Source of the DNA: JASGMR01 sp963664675
GTDB lineage: Bacteria; Thermotogota; Thermotogae; Petrotogales; Kosmotogaceae
Length of the DNA: 64,000 bases
Assembly: GCA_963664675.2 (NCBI GenBank)
Contig: CAXXLB010000002.1
Span: 496,001 to 560,000, forward strand
Direction: 5' to 3'
Position 1 is the first letter of the stretch, and the number at the start of each line of letters is the position of its first letter. Positions 30,938 to 39,358 of the stretch are shown piece after piece. The notes under the pieces are model-generated. The model was not told the DNA's origin. It ran no database searches and saw only the letters and a program-made list of their open reading frames with translations. Both the position numbers and the translations under genes were made by a program.

Positions 30938-31828
30938 TAAGTCATCGATTTTATTTTTTAATTCTATGGAAAATCTGGGAATCGCACCCGAGTGACCGGC
31001 AACGTAACTACCCATTAAATTTCCCAGTTCAGCCGCTTTTACGATGGAGAGGTCATTTGAAATTCCATAAACGAATCCTGCGCTGAAAGCATCTCCGGCT
31101 CCGACAGTATCGGAGATTGCTACTTTGAATCCATCAATATCGGTAGCATTATCGTTTTCATAGATCGTGCAACCCTTTTCTCCTTTTGTAACACATAAGG
31201 TCTGGATTTTATAATCGTTCTTAAGTTTGAAATATATTTCTTTTTCTTTGAATTTTTTCTCGTATAGCGTTTCTGAGAGTGTTATTATTTCGTCATCGTT
31301 AATTTTTAAAATATCTGTGTGATGAAGAGATTCACTCACTATCGAAGGGTTCCAACAATTTTTTCTCAGATTGATATCGTAGAAATTTTTCTTGCTGTTC
31401 ACATTCTGAAATATTTTAAAAAGAGTTGATCTGCTGATTCCCGATCTTTGGGCCACGGTACCAAAGTAGAATACGTCGAATTCAATACTGTTGAGTTTTC
31501 TGTCGATTTCTCCAAAATATTGAATGAAATCATAAGCCACGGGTTTATTTATAATATAATCCGGACTTGTTTCTTTATTCAAAATCACATCTACCGTGCC
31601 TGTTTTGTAAACATTATCTATTTGCATCAGTTCTGAAGATAAATTATTTTCTTCCATGAGCTTCAAAATTCTTTTGCCCAATTTATCTTCACCGATTTTT
31701 GAAATAAACAGAGAATTTACTCCTAATCTCTGTAAATTAATCACAAAGTTAAAAGGAGCTCCTCCGGGATATTCACTTCCCCTTATGATATCAAACAGAA
31801 CCTCGCCAAAGACCAAAACATTCACCAT
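30920..31828 (-). CDS. PfkB-family carbohydrate kinase (fructokinase-like)
   Basis: A 302-residue sugar kinase of the ribokinase/PfkB fold. The N-terminal substrate motif is YPGGAPFNFVINLQRLG, the middle contains TVDVILNKE, and the C-terminal nucleotide-binding motif with the catalytic Asp is ISDTVGAGDAFSAGFVYG. The N-terminal SEYPGGAPFN pattern is closer to fructokinases than to ribokinases. RBS AAGGTGAA precedes the ATG. It is divergent from the metallopeptidase gene and convergent with iadA, sharing 18 bases at the 3' end. Substrate not certain. Confidence 0.87.
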   Translation of the reverse strand: MVNVLVFGEVLFDIIRGSEYPGGAPFNFVINLQRLGVNSLFISKIGEDKLGKRILKLMEENNLSSELMQIDNVYKTGTVDVILNKETSPDYIINKPVAYDFIQYFGEIDRKLNSIEFDVFYFGTVAQRSGISRSTLFKIFQNVNSKKNFYDINLRKNCWNPSIVSESLHHTDILKINDDEIITLSETLYEKKFKEKEIYFKLKNDYKIQTLCVTKGEKGCTIYENDNATDIDGFKVAISDTVGAGDAFSAGFVYGISNDLSIVKAAELGNLMGSYVAGHSGAIPRFSIELKNKIDDLLNNTI

Positions 31829-31868
31829 AAGTTCACCTTCTTTTGTTAGAATAAACTGAGGTTTTTAT

Positions 31869-34307
31869 ATGAAAAAACTATTATTTATTATACTATTTAT
31901 TTCTGTTTCTATCAGTTTTTTTTCAATAAATTATTCCGAATGGAAGTTGACGGAAAATGACAGGTTTATTTTTATCTTTCCGGTGGCTGCTATAAGTAGA
32001 ATTGCTGAAATTATGGAGATCTCTGACGGGATTTATGATGAATATGTGAATATTTATGGTTATGAACCCGAAAAAAAAATAATTGTGCAAATTTCTCCAT
32101 ATGAAGATTCGGCGAATGGTTTTGGATTACCGACCTGTAGAGTTTATATTACATTGCTTCCATTGAATTATCCATATCGTCTGGATAAAAACTGGTTGAA
32201 TACGGTTCTTTCTCATGAAATCGGCCACGTCTTTCAACTTGGCTATATTGAGGAAAAATTGAAATGGATAAAAAAATATGTATCGGATTATTTTGCGGTC
32301 AATGCGCTTGAACCAATCTGGCTTATTGAAGGGTACGCACAGCTTGGTAGTTACCTGATTAACGGTTATGATTATTACGATCACAGGAGGTTGCCATATC
32401 TGATGGATCAGATCGGATCGGAAAATCCCTTTGATGAAGAGGAAATAGTCATGGGAAAAAGTTCGATGGGCGGAGAAGCGTATTATAATTTCGGTTTTGC
32501 TTTCGTATTGTTTTTGTATGAAAAATACGGAATTGAAAAACTCATAGATTTGAATGAATATAAAGGGTCCATAAAGGCTTTTTTGGGTCTTGATAACGCT
32601 TTGATGAATATTTACAATAAAAATTTTGAAGAGTTGAAGAGTGAATTTATCAATTCTTTAAAAATGAGCGACGAAGGTTTTTATAATAATTTATATGAAT
32701 ATGAAGGTGAAATAATTCAATCTCAAAAGGAATTTGAAGGGAACGTATATTATTTGAAATACAGTTCAAAGAATTTGAATTATTCTATTTATAAGAATGA
32801 TGAATGGGTTCTGTCAACACCTTTCAGAATAGAGGATTTCACATTTTTCGAAGACGAATTGTATTTGATTTTAATGCATACGGTGAATGGATTTGAAAGG
32901 ACATATCTATATAAATTTTCGGACGATGAATTGAAATTGTTAGATTTCAAACATTTATTACGTATAGAAGGAACCCCTTCAGGTTTTTTTGGAATAATGA
33001 ATATAAATGGCACAACGGCTTTGGTAAAAATAACTCCCGATCTTCCGGATTATGATGTTTTATACGAAGCTTACGGCGAAAGTATTTATGAATTATCTTT
33101 TCAGAAAGATGGAGATCTTCTGGCATTGAGAGTGAATAAAGATGGAGATTATTTTTTATATATAGTAAATGTTGAAGATGCTTCCGTGAGAAAAATATTT
33201 ATTGGCAGAGATTTCTCTATCGGTTCTTTTGAAAATTCTGAAATTTTAATGAGCATTTATGATGATAATTACGAACACTTCGGACAATTCAATTTAGATG
33301 AAGAGAGTTTTTCCGCCGATAAAAAATTTTATAAATATGGATTTGATCCGGTGGGTGATGAAACGGTTTTGAGTGAAGTGAACGGATTGAAGAGTGTTGA
33401 TTTAATCGAAGAAAGCGATTTGAAGTTATCCTTCGAAGAAGTTGAAAATTATTATACGGATAATGAAGGTTATGAGCCGTCTTACAGGAATTTAAAATTA
33501 TTTCAAGATTGGCGCTATGTGGGGCTTTATCCGTATAATAATTCACTGGGTGTGGGGTTTGAGGATTATCTTATGAATTCCACATTCGTTGCGGGAGTTT
33601 TTATGAAAAATGATAAACTAAGAGTCGGATTGAATTTGAATTTAAAAGAATATTTTCCTTTCGATGTGAATTTTGACCTGAACACCGATTTTGAAAAATT
33701 GTATTTTGAGACGGACTTTTCAAAAACATTCTATTTGAATCCCTTGAATGAAATAAATCTGGATTTCTCCTATTCATGGCCTGAAGAAGTAAAATTTGAA
33801 ATAGAAAATGATATAAGAAAATTTAAAATTGAAAAGGAAAATAATATAAATGATTTTTCTTATAAGGCTACTTTTGGATATAAAGAGGGAGAAACTTCCT
33901 TGAACTTCATTTATGAGTACAAAAATTATTTATGGAAAGAAGATTATGATTTTCGCACCTCTATTTTTGGAAAATATACATGTGGAAACCCTAATATTTT
34001 TCCTGTTGAGTACAATAATATTTTAATAGAAGATAAAATGGCGAATGGAATATCGTTATCTCTGGAAAAAACCGTTTTTGATCTGAATAAATCGGTGGGG
34101 GATTTCATTTATTTAGGTGAATTGAGATTCGGAATGAAAAACACCACGGTTTTAGGTAAAATGGATAAAGTTGTTTCGCTGAAAAACAGTCTGGATATTT
34201 TCATAAAGACTACAGTTTTTCCTTATAAAACGTATCCAGTTCAGTTTTCCATAGGGATGACATTTTTAGATAAGGAAATTTCTCCGTACTTTGGTTTTTA
34301 TTTTTAA
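31869..34307 (+). CDS. Secreted zinc metallopeptidase with probable C-terminal outer-membrane beta-barrel
   Basis: The 812-residue protein begins with a signal peptide (KKLLFIILFISVSISFFS). A zincin active site follows: SHEIGHVFQL with His116, Glu117 and His120, and a third ligand Glu154 in WLIEGYAQLG, as in peptidase MA-like enzymes. A middle region of short beta repeats (FEDELYLILMHTV, ESIYELSFQKDGDLLALRV) resembles a beta-propeller. The last 250 residues alternate polar/hydrophobic strands and the chain ends in Phe (FGFYF), the pattern of outer-membrane barrels. It would then anchor a peptidase on the outer envelope. Peptidase fold is fairly sure; barrel is inference. Upstream gene is divergent. 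Confidence 0.72.
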   Translation: MKKLLFIILFISVSISFFSINYSEWKLTENDRFIFIFPVAAISRIAEIMEISDGIYDEYVNIYGYEPEKKIIVQISPYEDSANGFGLPTCRVYITLLPLNYPYRLDKNWLNTVLSHEIGHVFQLGYIEEKLKWIKKYVSDYFAVNALEPIWLIEGYAQLGSYLINGYDYYDHRRLPYLMDQIGSENPFDEEEIVMGKSSMGGEAYYNFGFAFVLFLYEKYGIEKLIDLNEYKGSIKAFLGLDNALMNIYNKNFEELKSEFINSLKMSDEGFYNNLYEYEGEIIQSQKEFEGNVYYLKYSSKNLNYSIYKNDEWVLSTPFRIEDFTFFEDELYLILMHTVNGFERTYLYKFSDDELKLLDFKHLLRIEGTPSGFFGIMNINGTTALVKITPDLPDYDVLYEAYGESIYELSFQKDGDLLALRVNKDGDYFLYIVNVEDASVRKIFIGRDFSIGSFENSEILMSIYDDNYEHFGQFNLDEESFSADKKFYKYGFDPVGDETVLSEVNGLKSVDLIEESDLKLSFEEVENYYTDNEGYEPSYRNLKLFQDWRYVGLYPYNNSLGVGFEDYLMNSTFVAGVFMKNDKLRVGLNLNLKEYFPFDVNFDLNTDFEKLYFETDFSKTFYLNPLNEINLDFSYSWPEEVKFEIENDIRKFKIEKENNINDFSYKATFGYKEGETSLNFIYEYKNYLWKEDYDFRTSIFGKYTCGNPNIFPVEYNNILIEDKMANGISLSLEKTVFDLNKSVGDFIYLGELRFGMKNTTVLGKMDKVVSLKNSLDIFIKTTVFPYKTYPVQFSIGMTFLDKEISPYFGFYF

Positions 34308-34480
34308 AAAATTATAAAGTTTTCTGAAATTGTTTGATTTGCAGATCATATATAAAAGATGATAGAGTATAAAAAGTTGATTTACTAAACTATTTCAGTT
34401 AAAAAATCATCTAATATATCGATTGTGAATTTGCATTTTATACGTATGAGGGGTATCATTAAATTTATGGAGGTGAAGGT

Positions 34481-34930
34481 ATGAAGGTAATTTTATTAGA
34501 GGATTTTGCTACGCTGGGCAAAAAGGGTGATATAAAGAATGTTAATGATGGATATGGCAGGAATTTTTTAATAAAAAAGGGTATTGCGATGGAGGCAACG
34601 AAGGAAAAACTATCGGAATTGAAAAAAGAACAGAAAATAAAAGAAGATAAAGAGAAAAAGGTTATTGAAAAAAGTCAGGAAATAATAAGCGAACTTCAAA
34701 AACATCATTTCAGAATGAAAGTCAATGCAGGAAGTTCGGGGAAGCTCTTTGGAGCCGTCACCTCCGCAGATATATCTAAACTGGTCGAGAAAGAAGCTAA
34801 ACAAGTACTGGATAAAAAATGTATTGAACTTGATGAGCATATAAAACAAACCGGTGATTACAGAATAGGAATAAAATTACCCGGTAATGTTAAAGGAGAA
34901 ATTGTATTAACTTTATACGGTGAGGAGTAA
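34481..34930 (+). CDS. rplI: 50S ribosomal protein bL9
   Basis: bL9 binds 23S rRNA domain V and helps keep the reading frame. Residues 1-50 show the N-terminal signature (MKVILLEDFATLGKKGDI with VNDGYGRNFLI), then a Lys/Glu-rich connecting helix, then the C-terminal domain with FGAVTSADI and GEIVLTLYG. At 149 residues it has normal length. GGAGG precedes the ATG by seven bases. It opens a run of seven closely spaced genes on the same strand, which is an unusual neighbourhood for it, since rplI more often follows rpsF-ssb-rpsR. Confidence 0.97.
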   Translation: MKVILLEDFATLGKKGDIKNVNDGYGRNFLIKKGIAMEATKEKLSELKKEQKIKEDKEKKVIEKSQEIISELQKHHFRMKVNAGSSGKLFGAVTSADISKLVEKEAKQVLDKKCIELDEHIKQTGDYRIGIKLPGNVKGEIVLTLYGEE

Positions 34931-34935
34931 AGGAA

Positions 34936-35787
34936 TTGGAATTAAAAATATTTTCTAAAGCCCTTTACTCAACCTGGGTTATATATAAACCCGAAAGAAT
35001 ATTGTTCGATGTTGGTGAGGGTATTTCAACAATGCTTGGAAACAGCGTTTACGGGATAAAGGTGATTTTTCTGACACACGGTCATGTGGACCATCTGTCA
35101 GGTTTGTGGGGATTTATCAATACGAGAAATGCGGCCATGGGTGATAGAGAAAAACCGATGCAAATCTATTATCCCGTTAATAATACCGCCATTGAAAAAT
35201 TCAGGGATTTCATTCTTGATATGAACCCGAGATTGAGATATCAAATACAATTCGTTCCAATAAATGAGACCGAAAGAATTTTTTTAAGAAAGGCCGGCAG
35301 TTTTGAAAGAAGTATTATGCCATTTAAAACCTTTCATACAGTAAATGAAAGAAGTTTTGGATATACTATTTATGAGAAGAGAAAAAAACTCAAAGATGAA
35401 TATAAAGATCTCGATAAAACCGAATTGATAAAAATTATAAATGAAAAAGGACGCGATGAAATAAGCGATGTGTATGAAAAAAAGATTTTAACGATCAGTG
35501 GAGACTGCCACGTTTTACCTCTGGAGAGAATAAATAACAGTGAAACTTTGATTCATGAATGTACCTTTTTAAAAGGTGAAGACAGAAGAAATAATAATCA
35601 TACGACAATGGACGAGTTGATAGAAGCGATCGACAGAAGTGAAGGTGTTAAAAGGTTAATACTTTACCATATTTCGGGAAGATATATGAATTTAGCAAGA
35701 AAAAGAGAAGCCGAATTTGTTGAATTATTTAAAAGAAAAGGTATAGAATTATATATAGTGCATCCCGATAGACTTTTTTGCTTGTGA
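34936..35787 (+). CDS. Ribonuclease Z-like metallo-beta-lactamase fold nuclease
   Basis: RNase Z removes 3' trailers from tRNA precursors. The 283-residue protein has the short-form layout: FDVGEGIS, the metal motif FLTHGHVDHLSGL (His48, His50, Asp52, His53), LSGDCHV with the bridging Asp/His, HECTF, and the late His in LILYHISGRY. Its start is TTG 34936 with GAGG ten bases ahead. The tRNA-Pro in this window encodes CCA, so whether 3' trimming is by this enzyme before CCA is not clear. Other MBL nucleases of unknown target remain possible, but the motif order is that of tRNase Z. Confidence 0.8.
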   Translation: MELKIFSKALYSTWVIYKPERILFDVGEGISTMLGNSVYGIKVIFLTHGHVDHLSGLWGFINTRNAAMGDREKPMQIYYPVNNTAIEKFRDFILDMNPRLRYQIQFVPINETERIFLRKAGSFERSIMPFKTFHTVNERSFGYTIYEKRKKLKDEYKDLDKTELIKIINEKGRDEISDVYEKKILTISGDCHVLPLERINNSETLIHECTFLKGEDRRNNNHTTMDELIEAIDRSEGVKRLILYHISGRYMNLARKREAEFVELFKRKGIELYIVHPDRLFCL

Positions 35788-35801
35788 GGAGGAATATAAA
35801 T

Positions 35802-36257
35802 ATGATGGAATATTTATATTTAGGATGGTTTGTTTTAGGGGTCTTATTATTGATAATTGAAATAGCGACAGTGAACTTTTTCAGTTTATGGTTTTCAATA
35901 GGTTCTTTTTTCGCGGGTGTTTTAGCCCTGTTCAATGTTGGAAATGTCTGGCAGGTTGTTGGATTTGCAGTTGTAAGCACATTATTGGTAGTTTTTACAA
36001 GGCCACTTGCCAAGAAAATAATGGGTAAATCTCCAAAGGATATATACATAGACGATTTAGTTGGAAAAAAGGGAAGAGTTATTGAAGACGTAAATATGGA
36101 TATAAACAGGGGATTAGTAAAATTAGATGAAGGAGAAACGTGGAGAGCTCACCCTTTTAATGAAAACGAAGTTATTGTTGAAGGAAAAGAAATAATAGTG
36201 AAAAAACACAGTGGGAATTTTATATTTGTTGAAGAAATAAATAAAGAGGGAGAGTGA
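35802..36257 (+). CDS. NfeD-like membrane protein
   Basis: NfeD proteins pair with stomatin-like (SPFH) proteins in the membrane. The 151-residue protein has three or four hydrophobic segments at the N-terminus (YLYLGWFVLGVLLLIIEIA, WFSIGSFFAGVLALF, VVGFAVVSTLLVVFT) and a C-terminal OB-fold region (LVGKKGRVIEDVNMD, VEGKEIIVKKHSG). The ATG at 35802 has GAGGAGG before it; the earlier in-frame TTG at 35778 lies inside RNase Z. It is followed four bases later by the stomatin gene, the classic gene pair. This is the short form lacking the protease domain. Confidence 0.9.
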   Translation: MMEYLYLGWFVLGVLLLIIEIATVNFFSLWFSIGSFFAGVLALFNVGNVWQVVGFAVVSTLLVVFTRPLAKKIMGKSPKDIYIDDLVGKKGRVIEDVNMDINRGLVKLDEGETWRAHPFNENEVIVEGKEIIVKKHSGNFIFVEEINKEGE

Positions 36258-36261
36258 TATT

Positions 36262-37188
36262 ATGTGGATAATTTGGATAATCATTGCTGTTGTTGCATTT
36301 ATAACAGCGTTGACAGGTATAAAGATAGTCAGACCTTTTCAGAAGGGGCTGGTGGAAAGATTGGGAAAATTCAACAGGGAAGTGGTTGGTGGTCTTCAAT
36401 TTATTGTTCCTTTTATAGAGAAGATGATAAAAGTAGATGTCAGAGAAATGGTTCTCGATGTTCCCCCTCAGGAAGTTATAACGAAAGATAACGTAGTTGT
36501 CACTGTGGACGCCATTGTGTATTATCTGATTACAGATGCTTTCAGAGTTGTTTACAACGTTGAGAATTTTTCGATCGCGTCTACTAAACTCGCTCAGACA
36601 AATTTAAGAAATGTTATAGGTGAAATGGAGCTGGATCAGACTTTGACGTCGAGAGAAACGATAAATTTAAAGCTCAGAGAAGTCCTCGATGAAGCAACCG
36701 ATAAATGGGGAGTAAAAGTAACGAGAGTTGAAATAAAGAAGATAGATCCACCGGATGATGTAATGCAAGCCATGTCAAAACAGATGAAAGCGGAAAGAAC
36801 AAAAAGAGCGGTTATTCTGGAAGCTCAGGGATATAAACAGGCTGAAATTACAAAGGCAGAGGGTGACAAGAGATCTAAAATTCTTGAGGCCGAAGGTAAG
36901 GCAGAAGCGGTAAAAAAGGTCGCCGATGCCAACAGATATAAGCTCATAGCCGAAGCTGAAGGAGAAGGGAAAGCGATAGATGTCGTTTATAAATCGATCC
37001 ATGAGGGAAATCCAACGAAGGATCTCATAACTATAAAATATCTTGAAGCTCTTAAAGAGATGGCCAACGGGAACTCATCAAAGATATTTATGCCCTTTGA
37101 AGCTGCAAACCTTATGTCATCAATCGGCTCTCTTTCAGATATAGTTAAAGATAAAAAAGATGCGGGAAAAAGGGAAGCTGAAGAATAG
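36262..37188 (+). CDS. SPFH/stomatin-like (slipin) protein
   Basis: SPFH proteins assemble into membrane-associated cages and are linked to membrane-protein quality control. The 308-residue protein has an N-terminal membrane anchor (IWIIIAVVAFITALTGI), the SPFH domain (RPFQKGLVERLGKF, PFIEKMIKVDVRE, VIYY-type strands, DQTLTSRETINLKLRE) and a C-terminal Ala/Glu/Lys-rich coiled coil (YKQAEITKAEGDKRSK, EAEGKAEAVKK). It directly follows NfeD with GGGAGAG before the ATG. Strong match; the protein it works on is unknown. Confidence 0.93.
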   Translation: MWIIWIIIAVVAFITALTGIKIVRPFQKGLVERLGKFNREVVGGLQFIVPFIEKMIKVDVREMVLDVPPQEVITKDNVVVTVDAIVYYLITDAFRVVYNVENFSIASTKLAQTNLRNVIGEMELDQTLTSRETINLKLREVLDEATDKWGVKVTRVEIKKIDPPDDVMQAMSKQMKAERTKRAVILEAQGYKQAEITKAEGDKRSKILEAEGKAEAVKKVADANRYKLIAEAEGEGKAIDVVYKSIHEGNPTKDLITIKYLEALKEMANGNSSKIFMPFEAANLMSSIGSLSDIVKDKKDAGKREAEE

Positions 37189-37192
37189 GTAA

Positions 37193-37693
37193 ATGATTTT
37201 ATTTCTTATAAATTTTCTCTTTTTTTCTTTTTCCTTTTTGATATTGTTTTTTTTGTACAAAAAGAAATGGATATTAGAGGGAAAAAATTATTATAATGCT
37301 TTTTTTATAATACTCATTAACGGATTTTCCTTAGCCGTTTCAGAAAACAATTATACGGTGTATCTGATAGTAGTGGCTATAACATCCTTTATGATTTCAA
37401 AGCTGCTTCTTTCAATTCTCATAAATAAGGATACTTATATTTTGTTTATGAGTATAGGAAAAACTAAATTTGAGTATTTGAAATATATGATATTGAAATC
37501 ATTTCCTAAAGTTATAGTTGATTTTTCTCTTTTTTCATTGATAAATTCGGGAGTGTATTTCATTTCAGTTGATATTTATGAAATCAATTCGACCAGGTGG
37601 AGATATTATACTTCTCTTTATTCTATACTTTTTTTGGTTTTATCGTTAGTTTATTTTTTTAAAATATATTCTATAAGAAAAAATGAAAATTAG
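37193..37693 (+). CDS. Small four-helix membrane protein of unknown function
   Basis: No family recognised. The 166-residue protein is mostly hydrophobic, with about four or five predicted membrane helices (FLINFLFFSFSFLILFFL, NAFFIILINGFSLAV, and a C-terminal YSILFLVLSLVYFF) separated by short charged loops. The start at 37193 has only a weak ribosome site (AGGTAA) and lies four bases after the stomatin stop, so translation may be coupled. Its place in the rplI-NfeD-stomatin-PDO-TrxB run is the only clue to its role. Confidence 0.6.
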   Translation: MILFLINFLFFSFSFLILFFLYKKKWILEGKNYYNAFFIILINGFSLAVSENNYTVYLIVVAITSFMISKLLLSILINKDTYILFMSIGKTKFEYLKYMILKSFPKVIVDFSLFSLINSGVYFISVDIYEINSTRWRYYTSLYSILFLVLSLVYFFKIYSIRKNEN

Positions 37694-37702
37694 GAGGCGC
37701 TT

Positions 37703-38347
37703 ATGGCAGATACATTATTTGATAAAAAAACTGTGAAAAAAATTGGAGAAATTCTTTCAAAAATGAAAAAAAAGGTTTATGTTGTACTTCTCAGAGAGAA
37801 TAATGATTCATATTCCGATACGGCTTTGAAGATGCTTGAAGAATTATCGGTGATAAATGAAAAATTGAAATACAAGATAATCTATAGAGATTCTGAGGAA
37901 TCTGAAAAGTATAATGTAGAGGCTTTCCCGGCATTCGTTTTAGAAGATGAAAACGAGAAGAATTTTGGAGTTTATTATTATGGAATACCCGCGGGATTAG
38001 AATTTGGAAACTTTTTAAGTGAAGTTATGAATTTTTCAACGGGGCCCGAGGCGAATCTTTCGGAAGCATCGCTGGATAAGTTGAAAAGTATAGATAAGCC
38101 GGTAGATATAAAAGTGTTTATAACCCCTACCTGTCCACATTGTCCAAAGGCCGTTGTGGTCGGACATAATATTGCCTTGGCAAACGAAAATATCAGAACT
38201 ACGATGATAGAAGCGAATTATTTCAGTGATTTGTCCAGAAAATATAACGTTAGCTCGGTACCACAGGTAGTGATAAATGAAAATATAATTTTCGTGGGTG
38301 CATTACCGGAGGAAGAATACGTGAAAAGGGTACTTGAAGCATTGTAG
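37703..38347 (+). CDS. Two-domain glutaredoxin/thioredoxin-like protein disulfide oxidoreductase
   Basis: PDO-type proteins have two thioredoxin folds in one chain and pass electrons from a thioredoxin reductase. The 214-residue protein has a C-terminal fold with the redox motif TPTCPHCPKAV near residue 143, and the cis-Pro region SVPQVVI further on. The N-terminal fold (VYVVLLRENNDSY) carries no CxxC, so only one site is active, unlike the double-site PDO of many hyperthermophiles. GGAGG precedes the ATG. It lies 12 bases before trxB, and the two probably form an electron-transfer pair. Confidence 0.85.
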   Translation: MADTLFDKKTVKKIGEILSKMKKKVYVVLLRENNDSYSDTALKMLEELSVINEKLKYKIIYRDSEESEKYNVEAFPAFVLEDENEKNFGVYYYGIPAGLEFGNFLSEVMNFSTGPEANLSEASLDKLKSIDKPVDIKVFITPTCPHCPKAVVVGHNIALANENIRTTMIEANYFSDLSRKYNVSSVPQVVINENIIFVGALPEEEYVKRVLEAL

Positions 38348-38359
38348 GAGGTAAAAAAT

Positions 38360-39313
38360 ATGATTGATTTTGACTTGAAAAGCTTTTCGGAAAACACGGA
38401 TGTTGAGGAATACGATGTAGTTATTATCGGAGGAGGTCCCGGAGGGATCACTGCGGGTATTTACACAGTTCAGGCTGGTTTAAAACCCGTGATTATTGAA
38501 AAAGCCATTGAAGGCGGGATGATGAATAACACCGAGCTGGTCGAAAATTGGCCCGGGACGAATTCTATTAGAGGAATGGAACTCTCGGAGAAAATGGCTG
38601 ACCATGCGAAGGAATTCGGAGTAAAATTTATTGGAGCCGAGGTTGTCGATGTAAAAACGAAAGAAGATAAAAAAGTGGCAATTTTGGATAACGGTAAAGA
38701 GATCAAGGGAAAAGTATTGATCATTTCAACCGGATCCAGACCGAGATTGCTGAATTCCAAAGGTGAAAAGGAGTTCATGGGAAAAGGTGTTTCGTACTGT
38801 GCAACCTGTGACGGGCATTTTTTCAAAGATAAAGAAATAATCGTAGTTGGAGGAGGAAACAGTGCTTTAGATGAGGCACTTTTTCTCACAAAAATAGTTA
38901 AAAAAATAACCGTTGTACAGAATCTCGCTTACTTAACCGCCGACAAACTCCTGCAAAAAAAATTGAATGATACCGGAAAAGTTGATTATATATTCAGTAG
39001 TGTCGTCAAGGAAATAAAAGGTGATAAGTTTGTCAATAAATTGATTATTCTCAACACTGAAACGAATGAAGAAAAAGAACTGGATACGGAAGGTATTTTC
39101 GTTTTCGTTGGATTGAGCCCCAACACGGAATTTTTAAAAGATAAAATTCCTTTGAATAAATGGGGATATATTGAAGCCGACAAAACCATGGAAACATCCA
39201 GAAAAGGGATATATGCCGTCGGAGACGTTCGTTCCAAAGAAATAAGGCAAATCGTTACCGCCGCCGCCGATGGAGCGATAGCGGCATCCCATGCTGCGAG
39301 AAAATATTTTTGA
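38360..39313 (+). CDS. trxB: Thioredoxin reductase
   Basis: A 317-residue FAD/NAD(P)H flavoprotein that reduces thioredoxin-like partners. Visible elements are the FAD Rossmann motif VVIIGGGPGGITAGIY, the redox CATC (Cys148, Cys151) in YCATCDGHFF, the second nucleotide motif IIVVGGGNSALDEALF and the C-terminal GIYAVGDVRSKEIRQIVTAAADGAIAA segment. The partner is likely the PDO encoded just upstream. It is the last gene of the operon and is followed by a strong bidirectional terminator. Confidence 0.95.
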   Translation: MIDFDLKSFSENTDVEEYDVVIIGGGPGGITAGIYTVQAGLKPVIIEKAIEGGMMNNTELVENWPGTNSIRGMELSEKMADHAKEFGVKFIGAEVVDVKTKEDKKVAILDNGKEIKGKVLIISTGSRPRLLNSKGEKEFMGKGVSYCATCDGHFFKDKEIIVVGGGNSALDEALFLTKIVKKITVVQNLAYLTADKLLQKKLNDTGKVDYIFSSVVKEIKGDKFVNKLIILNTETNEEKELDTEGIFVFVGLSPNTEFLKDKIPLNKWGYIEADKTMETSRKGIYAVGDVRSKEIRQIVTAAADGAIAASHAARKYF

Positions 39314-39324
39314 TTTGTATATGC

Positions 39325-39358
39325 AAAAAAAAGGAGAGCTAACCTGCTCTCCTTTTTT
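39325..39358. terminator. Bidirectional intrinsic terminator between convergent operons
   Basis: AAAGGAGAGC (39330-39339) pairs with GCTCTCCTTT (39346-39355) around TAACCT. It is flanked by A and T runs, so it works from both sides. It overlaps the stop codon of the minus-strand lipoprotein gene. Confidence 0.9.
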
